Below are positions 1-7,333 of a stretch of DNA of 21,136 nucleotides, one piece after another. Origin of the DNA: Stigonema ocellatum SAG 48.90 = DSM 106950 (GTDB lineage Bacteria; Cyanobacteriota; Cyanobacteriia; Cyanobacteriales; Nostocaceae); contig JADQBA010000147.1 of NCBI GenBank assembly GCA_016903675.1, positions 1 through 21,136 of the forward strand, in the 5' to 3' direction. Under the pieces are notes generated by a model that was not told the DNA's origin, ran no database searches, and saw nothing but the letters and a program-made list of their open reading frames with translations. The translations under genes were made by a program, and so were the position numbers. Every line of letters starts with the position of its first letter. The first letter of the stretch is position 1.

Positions 1-124
1 GAAGAGACGGTACTGACATTTCTGCTTAGAAAAGCAAGGCTGCTCTCAAATGTAGGAGTTTGAGTAGCTGGGGATTGGGGAACGTGGCTAGACCACAATC
101 TGACCGTAGGGGCGGGGTAATACC

Positions 125-156
125 AATTCGTAATTCGTAATTCGTAATTCGTAATT
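125..156. repeat. 7-bp tandem repeat (AATTCGT)n
   Basis: Four head-to-tail copies of the heptamer AATTCGT followed by a partial copy. This is a simple tandem repeat of the kind common between cyanobacterial genes; similar 7-mer arrays (GAATTAT) occur at 12743-12770. Apart from this and the hairpins at 330-428, the stretch 1-614 shows no convincing coding sequence on either strand. Confidence 0.85.
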
Positions 157-329
157 AATAAATTCAGGTTTCATTACTTGTTTTCGGGTCTGAATCTGTT
201 GCCAGATTTTAGAGAATTGGTGTAACCCTGCCCTTACCCTGTGGTCAAACCCATAACATAGTAGCAAAACACAAAAAAATAACAGGGCTTTATCCCTGTA
301 TGGTTAAAAAGTTGGTATCTCAAAATATG

Positions 330-385
330 AGTAGTTTTGCCTGTTCAACCACTCAAAGGGGAGTGCCTGAACAGGCAAAACTACT
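330..385. repeat. Long palindrome with 18-bp perfect arms
   Basis: Arms at 330-347 and 368-385 are perfectly complementary over 18 bp, and the loop holds a second 5-bp stem (CACTC 350-354 with GAGTG 361-365). It is immediately followed by another hairpin at 393-428. There is no poly-T tail, so a simple intrinsic terminator is not supported; it looks like a palindromic repeat unit. Confidence 0.85.
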
Positions 386-392
386 ACCAAAG

Positions 393-428
393 GCATTTGA
401 CAGAGACTAAAAAGTCCCTGTCAAATGC
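393..428 (-). repeat. Second palindrome adjacent to 330-385
   Basis: Arms 393-408 and 413-428 are complementary over 16 positions with one mismatch and a 4-nt AAAA loop. The single mismatch is A-C in plus-strand RNA but G-U (a wobble) in minus-strand RNA, so the fold is better on the minus strand. It lies about 190 nt downstream of the minus-strand peptide gene at 615-887 and could end or stabilise its transcript. That role is inference. Confidence 0.7.
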
Positions 429-614
429 GAAAACTTGTAAAAGTGAAGTTGACGGCTCAAGAAACTTATACTAGACTATGAGAAGTATAATGTCGCTAAC
501 ATCTAATAAAAGATATTAGTAGGCTAGTAAAGACTCGTTCCAGCGATTCTTTACTTTTATCTTTGTCCATCTAGACACATTACAAGTCGGTTTACAAACA
601 ATCTGCTAAGCAGG

Positions 615-887
615 TTAGAATTGGAAAAAGCTGGGGTAAATATTTTTACTTGAGTCGGCTAGAGCTGTAGCAGTAGCTGTAGCACCTTGTTGGTTTGAAG
701 AAATACCCTGAGCAATTCCGTTGCTTCCGCCAAAGTTACCAGCATTAACCGCTACTTGTGTAGGGACACTGAAGTTGAAAGTAGGACCAGAAGCTCCAGC
801 CCCAGCCCCGGAGCTAGCGTATTGATAACCACCAGATACGATAGCTTGTTCGCTGACGGTGAGTTCTGTAAACAATGTGCTTTCCAT
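615..887 (-). CDS. Double-glycine-leader (bacteriocin-like) peptide precursor
   Basis: This 90-residue protein begins with a short leader containing ELTVSEQAIVSGG (residues 8-20). That matches the double-glycine leader type (E-L motif, hydrophobic positions, GG) recognised by peptidase-containing ABC transporters, and resembles the cyanobacterial 'CTB family bacteriocin' precursors. The predicted mature part (about residues 21-90) is rich in Gly, Ala, Ser, Asn and Gln, has a GAGAGASG stretch, and has no Cys or Lys-rich cationic patch. An AAGGA-like ribosome binding site lies about 10 nt before the ATG at 887. No transporter, modification enzyme or immunity gene is visible nearby. The leader assignment is from sequence pattern; antimicrobial activity is not shown, and a signalling or surface peptide is equally possible. 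Confidence 0.75.
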   Translation of the reverse strand: MESTLFTELTVSEQAIVSGGYQYASSGAGAGASGPTFNFSVPTQVAVNAGNFGGSNGIAQGISSNQQGATATATALADSSKNIYPSFFQF

Positions 888-1500
888 GTTGTTAGTTTCC
901 TTGTGTGTAGATTTACTTAGTCCGCCCAGAATTCATTTGTATTGTCTCCTGCTGCAGACATATGTAATCTAACAGTCTTAAGTATAAAAAATCAGTAAAG
1001 CTGTGTGAAGATATCAACAAAAAAATATTTTTAAATTGCAATATAACGTAAAAAAATATACTCATATTGTTTGGATTATATATTTCTCTAAGCTCTAAAA
1101 GTTCCGAAATATCTAGTTTAGTCTAAACTCCAGTACTTAATTTTATTAAATACTTAATTTATTTTATACATTAATACTTTACAATGTATAACTTATTATA
1201 ATGTGTTAAATATAACCAAAAATTTCATTGAGTAGTATGCAATACATATCTTTGAACGAAAGCATAGAAGAAAATATTGAGCAAAAATACATAAGTTTTT
1301 TTTATCTAATGGACGAAAAAATCTTTTTTTAGCTCAATAAATAGTGATCGGGTAGAGACGTTGCACTTGCTAGTTTCTACACACCAGGAACTCCCACCTA
1401 GAAGCCCTAACTGAACCATATTAGCTTATAAGCAAACATAATATATACAGGCTAAATCGCAGCAATCAGGATAATTTTGCCCAGCTACCGGAACTATGCC
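888..1500. other. AT-rich non-coding upstream region
   Basis: About 600 bases without a credible gene on either strand. The part from about 1000 to 1330 is extremely AT-rich. It must contain the promoter of the minus-strand peptide gene at 615-887, but I could not settle on a convincing -35/-10 pair. A CTGCAG site occurs at 952-957. Confidence 0.6.
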
Positions 1501-1506
1501 GAAAGC

Positions 1507-1631
1507 CTCCGGATTCCAATACGGTTCGGTTAAGGGTAGTTGACGGCAGGAGTTACTAGAGAAACCCGGTTTCTTCAAGAAACCGGGTTTTGGTCGGCTG
1601 GTGCTTATCCGAACCGTATTGCTCCGGATTC
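1507..1631. repeat. Nested palindromic element with flanking direct repeats
   Basis: The centre is a perfect palindrome: a 14-bp arm at 1562-1575, one base, then its complement at 1577-1590 (the common cyanobacterial AAACCCGGTTTCTT type). A second inverted pair encloses it at 1517-1529 and 1609-1621 (13 bp, CAATACGGTTCGG and complement). Outside these, CTCCGGATTC occurs as a direct repeat at 1507-1516 and 1622-1631. The open reading frame that runs through it is made only of repeat DNA and is not called as a gene. Confidence 0.8.
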
Positions 1632-1684
1632 TATCTGGGGGCTGGTTAAAACCCGCGCCAGTATCTACTTTGAACGTTGGTCTT

Positions 1685-1866
1685 CAATAGACATAGTCGT
1701 GGAAATTAATTATGCGTTGTCTACAACCCTTGGTAGGGGCGTATTGCAATACGCCCCTACATCATTTCTGGAGATGTCTAATAGACATAGTCGTGAAAAT
1801 TAATGCTGCGTTGCCCGAAAGCCCTGGTAGGGGCGCAAGGCATTGCGCCCTTACATCTAATAGACA
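1685..1866 (+). repeat. Two tandem copies of a dispersed palindromic repeat
   Basis: Two imperfect direct copies, each beginning near ATAGACATAGTCGTG (about 1688 and 1783) and each containing a GTAGGGGCG palindrome: 28 nt and perfect at 1733-1760, slightly degenerate at 1827-1854. The first copy reappears almost unchanged in reverse orientation at about 18602-18672, with the same 28-nt palindrome at 18628-18655. This is a dispersed, mobile-like repeat family without coding capacity. Confidence 0.8.
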
Positions 1867-1928
1867 AAATGATTACTCATGACTCTTAAGCGCTAATAGT
1901 AGAATAGGGTACAGACAAAGCTGCATGG

Positions 1929-1940
1929 AAGGGAGGAAGG
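1929..1940 (+). promoter_or_regulatory. Ribosome binding site deciding a TTG start
   Basis: A purine run containing GGGAGGAAGG lies about 5 nt before the TTG at 1945. It is the strongest Shine-Dalgarno-like sequence near this gene and is the main reason for accepting TTG initiation. Confidence 0.6.
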
Positions 1941-1944
1941 GAAA

Positions 1945-2787
1945 TTGGATGAACTGAGGGCGGGACTGGAACTAGCAACTGAAGAAGAATTGCAAGATCT
2001 CACGGCAATTCTGTTTAGTCGTAAGTTTAATCCCCTAGACTATGTTCAAACGCCTGAACCAATAGAAGTACAAAGCCAAGGGCGCGAAGCTTGGCTAGAC
2101 GCAATAGAGGAGCGCTTTCGCTTTTTGGCGGCAGATGGGGTGACGGTATTGCGGGGGCGCACAAACCAGGTCACTTACCGTCAAGCACTCATTCAAGTAT
2201 GTCATTATCTCAAAATTCCCTATTCTAATGCTCTCTCCACCGTTGATTTAGAAGCAGAGGTGTTTTTGCACCTGCTGGGACGGGTCTGGAAAAAATTGCC
2301 AGAAAAGGATAAGCAAAAATTGAACGTGCAGGTAAAAAGTGGGCTTGCCAAATCGGAACTAAAAGAACCGCTACCACTTTCATTGCAGCGCGACCCCTTA
2401 GCGTTACTTGTTAAAGGCGGTAGTGCCCTAGCTATCACCTCTGTGCTTCAGCCACTGTTGCTCAAACAAATCGCTCGTCAATTTGCGATACATTTTGCTA
2501 CCTATCAAGTCGCTAAAGAAGCGGTAATCCAAGGTGGTGCAGCTGCTACAGCACAGTTTCAAAACTATGTAGCGTTGCAGATGGCACGACGGGGTATGGC
2601 TGTATCGGCGGCTCGTTATGGGGTAACTCGCAGTGTGTTTGCCTTTTTAGGACCAGTGATGTGGACTTGGTTTTTTGCGGATTTAGGATGGAGAGCGATC
2701 GCCACTAATTACAGTCGGATCATACCAACCATCTTTGCTCTAGCTCAAATTCGCCTCACCCGTGCCGAATGTTGGGAGCCTGCTTGA
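1945..2787 (+). CDS. YaaW family protein (UPF0174)
   Basis: The 280-residue product resembles E. coli YaaW and its cyanobacterial relatives: an N-terminal segment starting with an acidic helix (EELQDLTAILFSRK, residues 14-27), a middle part with the EAEVFLHLLGRVWKKLPEKDKQ signature (about residues 103-124), and a hydrophobic C-terminal half (about 155-265) suggesting membrane association. The function of the family is unknown. The start is a TTG at 1945 preceded by a strong purine-rich ribosome binding site (AGGGAGGAAGG, about 1930-1940); no better ATG exists in frame. The last 19 nt overlap the start of the next gene, which suggests co-transcription and translational coupling. Confidence 0.8.
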   Translation: MDELRAGLELATEEELQDLTAILFSRKFNPLDYVQTPEPIEVQSQGREAWLDAIEERFRFLAADGVTVLRGRTNQVTYRQALIQVCHYLKIPYSNALSTVDLEAEVFLHLLGRVWKKLPEKDKQKLNVQVKSGLAKSELKEPLPLSLQRDPLALLVKGGSALAITSVLQPLLLKQIARQFAIHFATYQVAKEAVIQGGAAATAQFQNYVALQMARRGMAVSAARYGVTRSVFAFLGPVMWTWFFADLGWRAIATNYSRIIPTIFALAQIRLTRAECWEPA

Positions 2788-4118
2788 AAATTGCTTTTCC
2801 CCATCCCAATCCTCGTTTGCAACTCCCGTGGAATCTTATTCAACTGGGGCTGCTCATGTTGCCATTGAGTCCGTTGTTGGGACTCGTGGGTTTAATTTCA
2901 GCAGTATTAGTCACTTGGCGGCGACAATACAGCACAATTATCCGCCGCCGCGAAAACTGGGGATTTGGGATCCTCAGTGTGTTACTAATCATCACCGCCG
3001 GCTTTGCCTATGACAAAGCGGCGGCTTTTCTCGGTTTATTTAATTTCTTACCATACTTTTTAGTTTTCGCCGCCTACAGCGTCTTGATTCAGACAATGGC
3101 ACAATTGCGCCAACTGTCTTGGATTTTGGTGATAACTTCTGTACCAGTCATCTTCATTGGCTTGGGACAGTTGTTTTTGGGCTGGGCTACTTCAAAGCAA
3201 TGGGAAACTGTTTTGGGTATTTTTGGTTTGGTGATCACACCAGGAGGAAACCCACCCAATCGCATGGCTTCTGTGTTCATGTACGCTAACACCTTGGCTG
3301 GTTATCTGCTGATAGTTTTTATCCTTGGGTTAGGGTTATGGTTCAAGAGTTATGAGCAGTTAAGAGGGATGAGGGGGAATAATCCCGCATCTGGTCCTAC
3401 TTCCCCTCGGACGTTCCTCTTCTTGACGGTGGTGGTGATTGCTAATTTCGTGGCTTTGATTCTGACTGACTCGCGCAATGCTTGGGCGATCGCTATTTTT
3501 GCCTGTTTGGTTTATGCAGTGTACCAACGCTGGCATATTCTTGTAGCTGGCGTCGCTGGTGTCGCTGCAAGTGTGCTTTTGGCAGCTTTCGCCCCCTTAC
3601 CAGTTGCACTAATTTTTCGCAAGGTCGTTCCTGCTTTCTTTTGGGCGCGGCTCAATGATCAACTCTATCCTCATAGAGCAGTGGCGTCACTCCGCACAAC
3701 TCAGTGGGAATTTGCTTGGTCTTTGACTCAGCAGCGTCCTTGGACTGGTTGGGGTTTACGCAATTTTACTCCACTCTACTTAGCACACACTCATGAGTGG
3801 TTAGGTCATCCTCATAACTTGTTTTTAATGCTATCCTCCGAAACTGGACTTCCGGCTACTCTGTTATTTTGTAGCTTAGTCGGTGGGATATTTATTGCGG
3901 GTGTCCAACTCCTTCAAAAGTCAAATATAGAGACAAAAGACAAATTAATATTGTTCAGTTATCTTTTGGTTTTTGTCGCCTTAGTGCTATTTAATACAGT
4001 GGATGTCAGCTTATATGATTTGCGGTTGAATTCGCTTTCCTGGTTACTGCTATCTGCTATTTGTGGAGCAGTGTATCGCTATAACAGACATGAATTGCTT
4101 GCAGATCATCAAAATTAG
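2769..4118 (+). CDS. O-antigen ligase family (Wzy_C) membrane protein
   Basis: The 449-residue protein is strongly hydrophobic, with about ten or more predicted membrane helices. It carries the family's large periplasmic loop near the C-terminus: R-x2-Q-W-x-F-A-W-S-L, then PWTGWGLRNF (about 324-333) and HPHNLFLMLSSETGLPA (about 347-363), where the invariant His-Asn region lies. Members polymerise or ligate lipid-linked sugars in envelope or exopolysaccharide synthesis; the old name IctB for relatives reflects a disproved transporter role. The N-terminus NPRLQLPWNLIQLG fits family starts, supporting the ATG at 2769, which overlaps the yaaW-like gene by 19 nt. No glycosyltransferases are adjacent, so the exact glycan is unknown. 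Confidence 0.85.
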   Translation: MLGACLKIAFPHPNPRLQLPWNLIQLGLLMLPLSPLLGLVGLISAVLVTWRRQYSTIIRRRENWGFGILSVLLIITAGFAYDKAAAFLGLFNFLPYFLVFAAYSVLIQTMAQLRQLSWILVITSVPVIFIGLGQLFLGWATSKQWETVLGIFGLVITPGGNPPNRMASVFMYANTLAGYLLIVFILGLGLWFKSYEQLRGMRGNNPASGPTSPRTFLFLTVVVIANFVALILTDSRNAWAIAIFACLVYAVYQRWHILVAGVAGVAASVLLAAFAPLPVALIFRKVVPAFFWARLNDQLYPHRAVASLRTTQWEFAWSLTQQRPWTGWGLRNFTPLYLAHTHEWLGHPHNLFLMLSSETGLPATLLFCSLVGGIFIAGVQLLQKSNIETKDKLILFSYLLVFVALVLFNTVDVSLYDLRLNSLSWLLLSAICGAVYRYNRHELLADHQN

Positions 4119-4324
4119 CCCTAAATGATGATTGCTAGAATCACGGAAATTAAGAAGAAATGAAGAAAAAATTTTTCAGTGTATACACTGCTGTATATCG
4201 ATTCTTTAGTTAATAAAATTACTGTTATCACATGTGATTGTAAGTGGATAACTCCACATCATTCACTGTTGCTGATTGTTGGGAAGGTGTAGGAATTCCC
4301 CTTTTAGGTGTTTTCCTGCATGAC

Positions 4325-4345
4325 GGGCATCTCTTGTAGATGCCC
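4325..4345 (+). terminator. Hairpin, possible terminator
   Basis: A perfect 8-bp stem GGGCATCT / AGATGCCC with a 5-nt loop, followed by a T-rich stretch (TTATTAATCTTTTG). It is 207 nt after the stop of the O-antigen-ligase-type gene. The tail is not a clean T run, so it may equally be a small palindromic repeat. Confidence 0.45.
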
Positions 4346-4377
4346 TTATTAATCTTTTGTGTCATTTTGCAATACAC

Positions 4378-4541
4378 ATTAGAGGATGTTTTCAAAGTCC
4401 TTAGTGATGTATCAAATACTTTTAGATAGAACTAAATCCCCCTTAAAAAGGGGGACTTTGATTCCAGTTCCCCCCTTTTTAAGGGGGGTTAGGGGGTATC
4501 AATAAGTGCTTCGATACCGGCAACAACTTTTCAAACAACCT
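4378..4541 (+). repeat. 165-bp dispersed direct repeat, copy 1
   Basis: This block matches 20955-21119 in the same orientation with roughly 85-90% identity by eye. Both contain a CCCCCTTAAAAAGGGGG palindrome, an AGTTCTATC-type segment, and a GGTATC...GATACC-like stem near their right ends. Neither copy encodes a protein. Copy 1 ends just 3 nt before the Shine-Dalgarno (AGGA 4545-4548) of the secreted-protein gene. Confidence 0.85.
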
Positions 4542-4556
4542 CTTAGGAATTTTTTC

Positions 4557-4949
4557 ATGAAAATTCACTCTAAATCTTTAAAACCTTTAATATTTACATT
4601 TAGTTTATTTACTATCAATTTTACTTTTTCTGAACCTGCAAAAGCAGCAATTGCCTGTGAACCTAACACCATTAATCATTTTCAGAATGGTTCGCTAGCA
4701 AGCTGTATACTGAGCAATGAAACTCAGGTTCAGTTAAACAATCCTCAAGCAGGTATATCTAATTTCCCTTGTAAAGCAAAAAATTATATTCTCTTTCTAG
4801 AAGATGGACAGTTCCAAAGCTGCCAGTTGTCCAATACCATACAAATTAGAACAGGTAATTCAGTTCAACCCTGCCCGGCAGAATATATGATATATGTTTC
4901 TGTCTCAAAGGATGGTAATCAATCTATTAGTTGTCAGAGTTTGAGGTAG
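4557..4949 (+). CDS. Small secreted Cys-rich repeat protein, unknown function
   Basis: The 130-residue product starts MKIHSK and has a clear signal peptide (basic start, hydrophobic core, AKAA near residues 31-34). The mature part has six Cys and two alignable units: F-x-N-G-S-L-A-S-C-x-L-S-N-E-T-Q-V and F-x-D-G-Q-F-Q-S-C-x-L-S-N-T-I-Q-I, each preceded by a Cys, with a third partial unit at the C-terminus (C-P-A-E...SISC). This suggests a small disulfide-stabilised repeat fold in the periplasm or outside the cell. The ATG at 4557 is chosen over a GTG at 4506 because it has an AGGA box 8 nt upstream and begins the signal peptide; the upstream codons are repeat DNA. No named family is recognised. 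Confidence 0.7.
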   Translation: MKIHSKSLKPLIFTFSLFTINFTFSEPAKAAIACEPNTINHFQNGSLASCILSNETQVQLNNPQAGISNFPCKAKNYILFLEDGQFQSCQLSNTIQIRTGNSVQPCPAEYMIYVSVSKDGNQSISCQSLR

Positions 4950-4961
4950 TATTACTTTTTA

Positions 4962-5247
4962 GTTCGTAGTAGCGCTTTAGCGCCGGTTAAATCGCGGTTT
5001 TTTGGCGTTGCTGAATGGTCGTAGGACTAGCCCTTTCAATGTGAACCAAAAATCTGGAAAATTATGCCCGATTTTCAACATTTGATCTTCGTGTTCTTCG
5101 TGTCTTCGCGGTTTAAAAATCTTTTTGAACCACGAAGACGCGAAGAACACGAAGGAAATCCAAGTCTTACGACTTGCACCTTGAAAGGGCTGGTTCTACG
5201 ACCATTCAGCAACGCCGGTTTTTTTGCGCTGAAGCGCAACTACAAAC
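4962..5247. repeat. Palindromic repeat split by a MITE
   Basis: The outer arms 4962-4983 and 5226-5247 are complementary (a few mismatches) and belong to the same 22-bp-arm palindrome family seen intact at 10084-10138 and 17142-17196 (core GTAGTTGCGCTTCAGCGC). Here the loop has been opened by the insertion at 5004-5216. Removing the insertion and one copy of its duplication restores a palindrome of the usual size. The frame at 5064-5267 lies wholly in this repeat DNA and is not a gene. Confidence 0.8.
5004..5216. mobile_element. 213-bp MITE with 36-bp inverted ends and 8-bp target duplication
   Basis: The ends 5004-5039 and 5181-5216 are inverted copies over 36 bp with two mismatches, both starting GGCGTTGCTGAATGG. 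The element is flanked by GGTTTTTT at 4996-5003 and again at 5217-5224, an 8-bp target-site duplication. Inside lies a further palindrome (arms 5087-5114 and 5127-5154, the CTTCGTGTTCTTCG type). There is no transposase, so it is non-autonomous. The GG-G-TGCTG end and 8-bp duplication would fit IS1-like elements, but the family assignment is only a suggestion. Confidence 0.8.
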
Positions 5248-5309
5248 CTATTAGCCTACATATGTGAACTTTGTTTGTATAGCTGTAACGTGAATGGCAG
5301 AGGCATGAT

Positions 5310-7325
5310 ATGGTGAGTGACCCCCAGACATTGAGCTTCAATATGGGATCAGGGCATCTTCTTGCTGAAGTTGACCTCTTGCGGATTGTCGCAAGCCAGC
5401 AGCTGGAACAAAACCAGAGGGGGAAAATGGGTCAGTTTTTGACGCCTTCCCCTGTGGCAGAATTGATGGCTGATATGTTTTATCAGCTTGACCTGCCACA
5501 AATATCCCTGCTTGATGCTGGTGCAGGTGTCGGTTCGCTATTGGCAGCGTTTGTCTCTATGCTATGCCAGCACCAAGAACATACACAGAATTTACGAATT
5601 GTCGCTTACGAGATTGACCCGGTTTTGATTGGGTACTTGCATCAAACACTAGATTTCTGTGCAACAGAATGTAAATTTGCTGGGATCTCCTTTGGTTACG
5701 AAATCCGTAAAGTAGATTTTATCGAGGATGCTGTTAGGCTTCTTCAACCTAGTTTGTTTGACCAATCAAACGATACATGGTTCACCCATGCTATCCTCAA
5801 TCCTCCTTATTCAAAAATCAGCGCCCATTCCAAGGTTCGTACCCTGCTACGTTCCATAGGTCTGGAAACCAGCAATCTTTACACTGGATTTATGGCGGCG
5901 ACTGCCCAGATGCTTCAATCTGGAGGGGAACTGGTTGCCATTACACCACGCAGTTTCTGCAATGGCACCTATTTCCGGGATTTTCGCAGGATGTTCTTAG
6001 GAATGATGGCGTTACGCCAGGTACATCTTTTTGAATCCAGGCAAGAAGTATTTAGTGATGATCAAGTTCTGCAGGAAACAATCATCATCCATGGGATCAA
6101 ACAAAAAGAAAAAGCCGAAACCGTCTTAATAAATACAAGCTGTGGTGTGCAGGATGACCTGATCATGTCCAATAGCTTGCCGTACACACACGTGGTACAT
6201 CCAAATGACCCAGAACAGTTCATCCGCATCCTGCCGGACACTCTCAGCCAGCAGGTTGTTGAGCAAATGTCTTACTTTAAGAGTATTTTAAAAGACTTGG
6301 GATTGACAGTCTCCACTGGACGTGTGGTAGATTTCCGTGCAAAAGATTACCTAAGGTTAAATCCAGGAGAAAAAACCGTGCCCTTGATTTATCCGGTAAA
6401 TTTCGACCACGGCTACGTTGATCATCCAAAAACAACCAAAAAACCCCAGGCTTTAGTGCATGTGGAAGAAACAGCCAGCCTTTTGGTGCCAAATGAACAC
6501 TACGTTCTGATCAAGCGTTTCTCATCCAAAGAAGAGAAAAAACGGATTGTAGCCGTTGTTTATGATGCTAACCGTATTGATTGTGCTTGGGTTGGCTTTG
6601 AAAATCACCTAAATTACTTCCACATCAATGGACGGGGACTCGATCTCATCCTGGCACGTGGGCTTGCCACTTATCTAAATTCCAGTTTGGTTGATTCATT
6701 CTTTCGGCTATTCAATGGGCATACTCAGGTTAATGCCACTGATTTGCGAAGTTTGAAATACCCCACATTAGATCAGCTATTATCTCTGGGATCGCGGATC
6801 GGGGAACAGTTCCCCGACCAAGCAGAGATTGATGATCTGATAAAAGAAGAGTTGCTGAGTATGACAAACCAGTCAGGAAATAACCCTGTTGCAATCAAGT
6901 CCCGCATTGATGAAGCAATGCAAGTGCTGGTGCAACTTGGCTTCCCACGGGCACAACTTAACGAACGGTCAGCATTAACCCTCCTTGCCCTGGTTAACCT
7001 AAAGTCAACTGATTCCTGGGAATTAGCAGCAGCGCCTTTAATGGGCATTACGCCAATGATGGAGTTTATGGCTCAGTATTATGGTAAAGCGTATAAGGCT
7101 AACACGCGGGAAACAGTAAGACGTCAGACAGTTCATCAATTCCTAGATGCCGCCTTGATTGTTACTAATCCCGACGATCCAGAACGTCCTATCAACAGCC
7201 CAAAAACGGTTTACCAAATTGAGGAAAGTGTGCTAAAGTTACTGCGGACTTACGGCACTTGTGAATGGGACAAGAGTATCCGCACTTACCTAGCTTCCGG
7301 TCAACTACCCCGCCCTACTTCGTGA
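5310..7325 (+). CDS. Fused type II R-M protein: N6-adenine methyltransferase plus BsuBI/PstI endonuclease N-terminal domain (truncated)
   Basis: Residues about 1-515 are an Eco57I/BsuBI-type DNA adenine methyltransferase: QFLTP (42-46), the SAM-binding LLDAGAGVG (67-75), acidic YEID (100-103) and catalytic NPPY (164-167). Residues about 530-655 match the helical N-terminal domain of BsuBI/PstI endonucleases (LNERSALTLLALVNL, GITPMMEFM, NTRETVRRQTVHQF, INSPKTVYQI). No stop or frameshift separates them, so methylase and nuclease are one polypeptide. The frame then ends after TYLAS with residues GQLPRPTS and an in-frame TGA at 7323-7325 that belong to an inserted element; the catalytic nuclease domain lies at about 8874-9413. 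The ATG at 5310 has AGAGG 6 nt upstream. It probably still methylates DNA; a CTGCAG target would be by analogy only. Confidence 0.88.
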   Translation: MVSDPQTLSFNMGSGHLLAEVDLLRIVASQQLEQNQRGKMGQFLTPSPVAELMADMFYQLDLPQISLLDAGAGVGSLLAAFVSMLCQHQEHTQNLRIVAYEIDPVLIGYLHQTLDFCATECKFAGISFGYEIRKVDFIEDAVRLLQPSLFDQSNDTWFTHAILNPPYSKISAHSKVRTLLRSIGLETSNLYTGFMAATAQMLQSGGELVAITPRSFCNGTYFRDFRRMFLGMMALRQVHLFESRQEVFSDDQVLQETIIIHGIKQKEKAETVLINTSCGVQDDLIMSNSLPYTHVVHPNDPEQFIRILPDTLSQQVVEQMSYFKSILKDLGLTVSTGRVVDFRAKDYLRLNPGEKTVPLIYPVNFDHGYVDHPKTTKKPQALVHVEETASLLVPNEHYVLIKRFSSKEEKKRIVAVVYDANRIDCAWVGFENHLNYFHINGRGLDLILARGLATYLNSSLVDSFFRLFNGHTQVNATDLRSLKYPTLDQLLSLGSRIGEQFPDQAEIDDLIKEELLSMTNQSGNNPVAIKSRIDEAMQVLVQLGFPRAQLNERSALTLLALVNLKSTDSWELAAAPLMGITPMMEFMAQYYGKAYKANTRETVRRQTVHQFLDAALIVTNPDDPERPINSPKTVYQIEESVLKLLRTYGTCEWDKSIRTYLASGQLPRPTS

Positions 7326-7333
7326 GGACGGGG
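7308..7333 (+). repeat. Left-end hairpin of the inserted element
   Basis: CCCCG-CC at 7308-7314 pairs with GG-A-CGGGG at 7326-7333, with one bulged A. The loop contains TTCGTGA, whose TGA ends the truncated R-M frame. Subterminal hairpins of this sort are recognised by the TnpA Y1 transposases of IS200/IS605 elements; here no tnpA is present. Confidence 0.6.

Noticed and set aside
1540..1803. Open frame of 87 codons
   Set aside because: It is built from the nested palindrome and the dispersed repeat, has no ribosome site and no protein-like composition.
2762..3013. Alternative frame overlapping the O-antigen-ligase-type gene
   Set aside because: It is a shadow of the real gene; only the frame from 2769 shows family motifs.
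5064..5267. Open frame of 67 codons
   Set aside because: It lies entirely inside the MITE and palindromic repeat.
7322..7325. GTGA as the exact left insertion point (HEARO elements are reported to follow ATGA/GTGA)
   Set aside because: The TGA is in frame with the R-M gene and would have stopped it before the insertion, so the left end must lie further upstream, near 7300.
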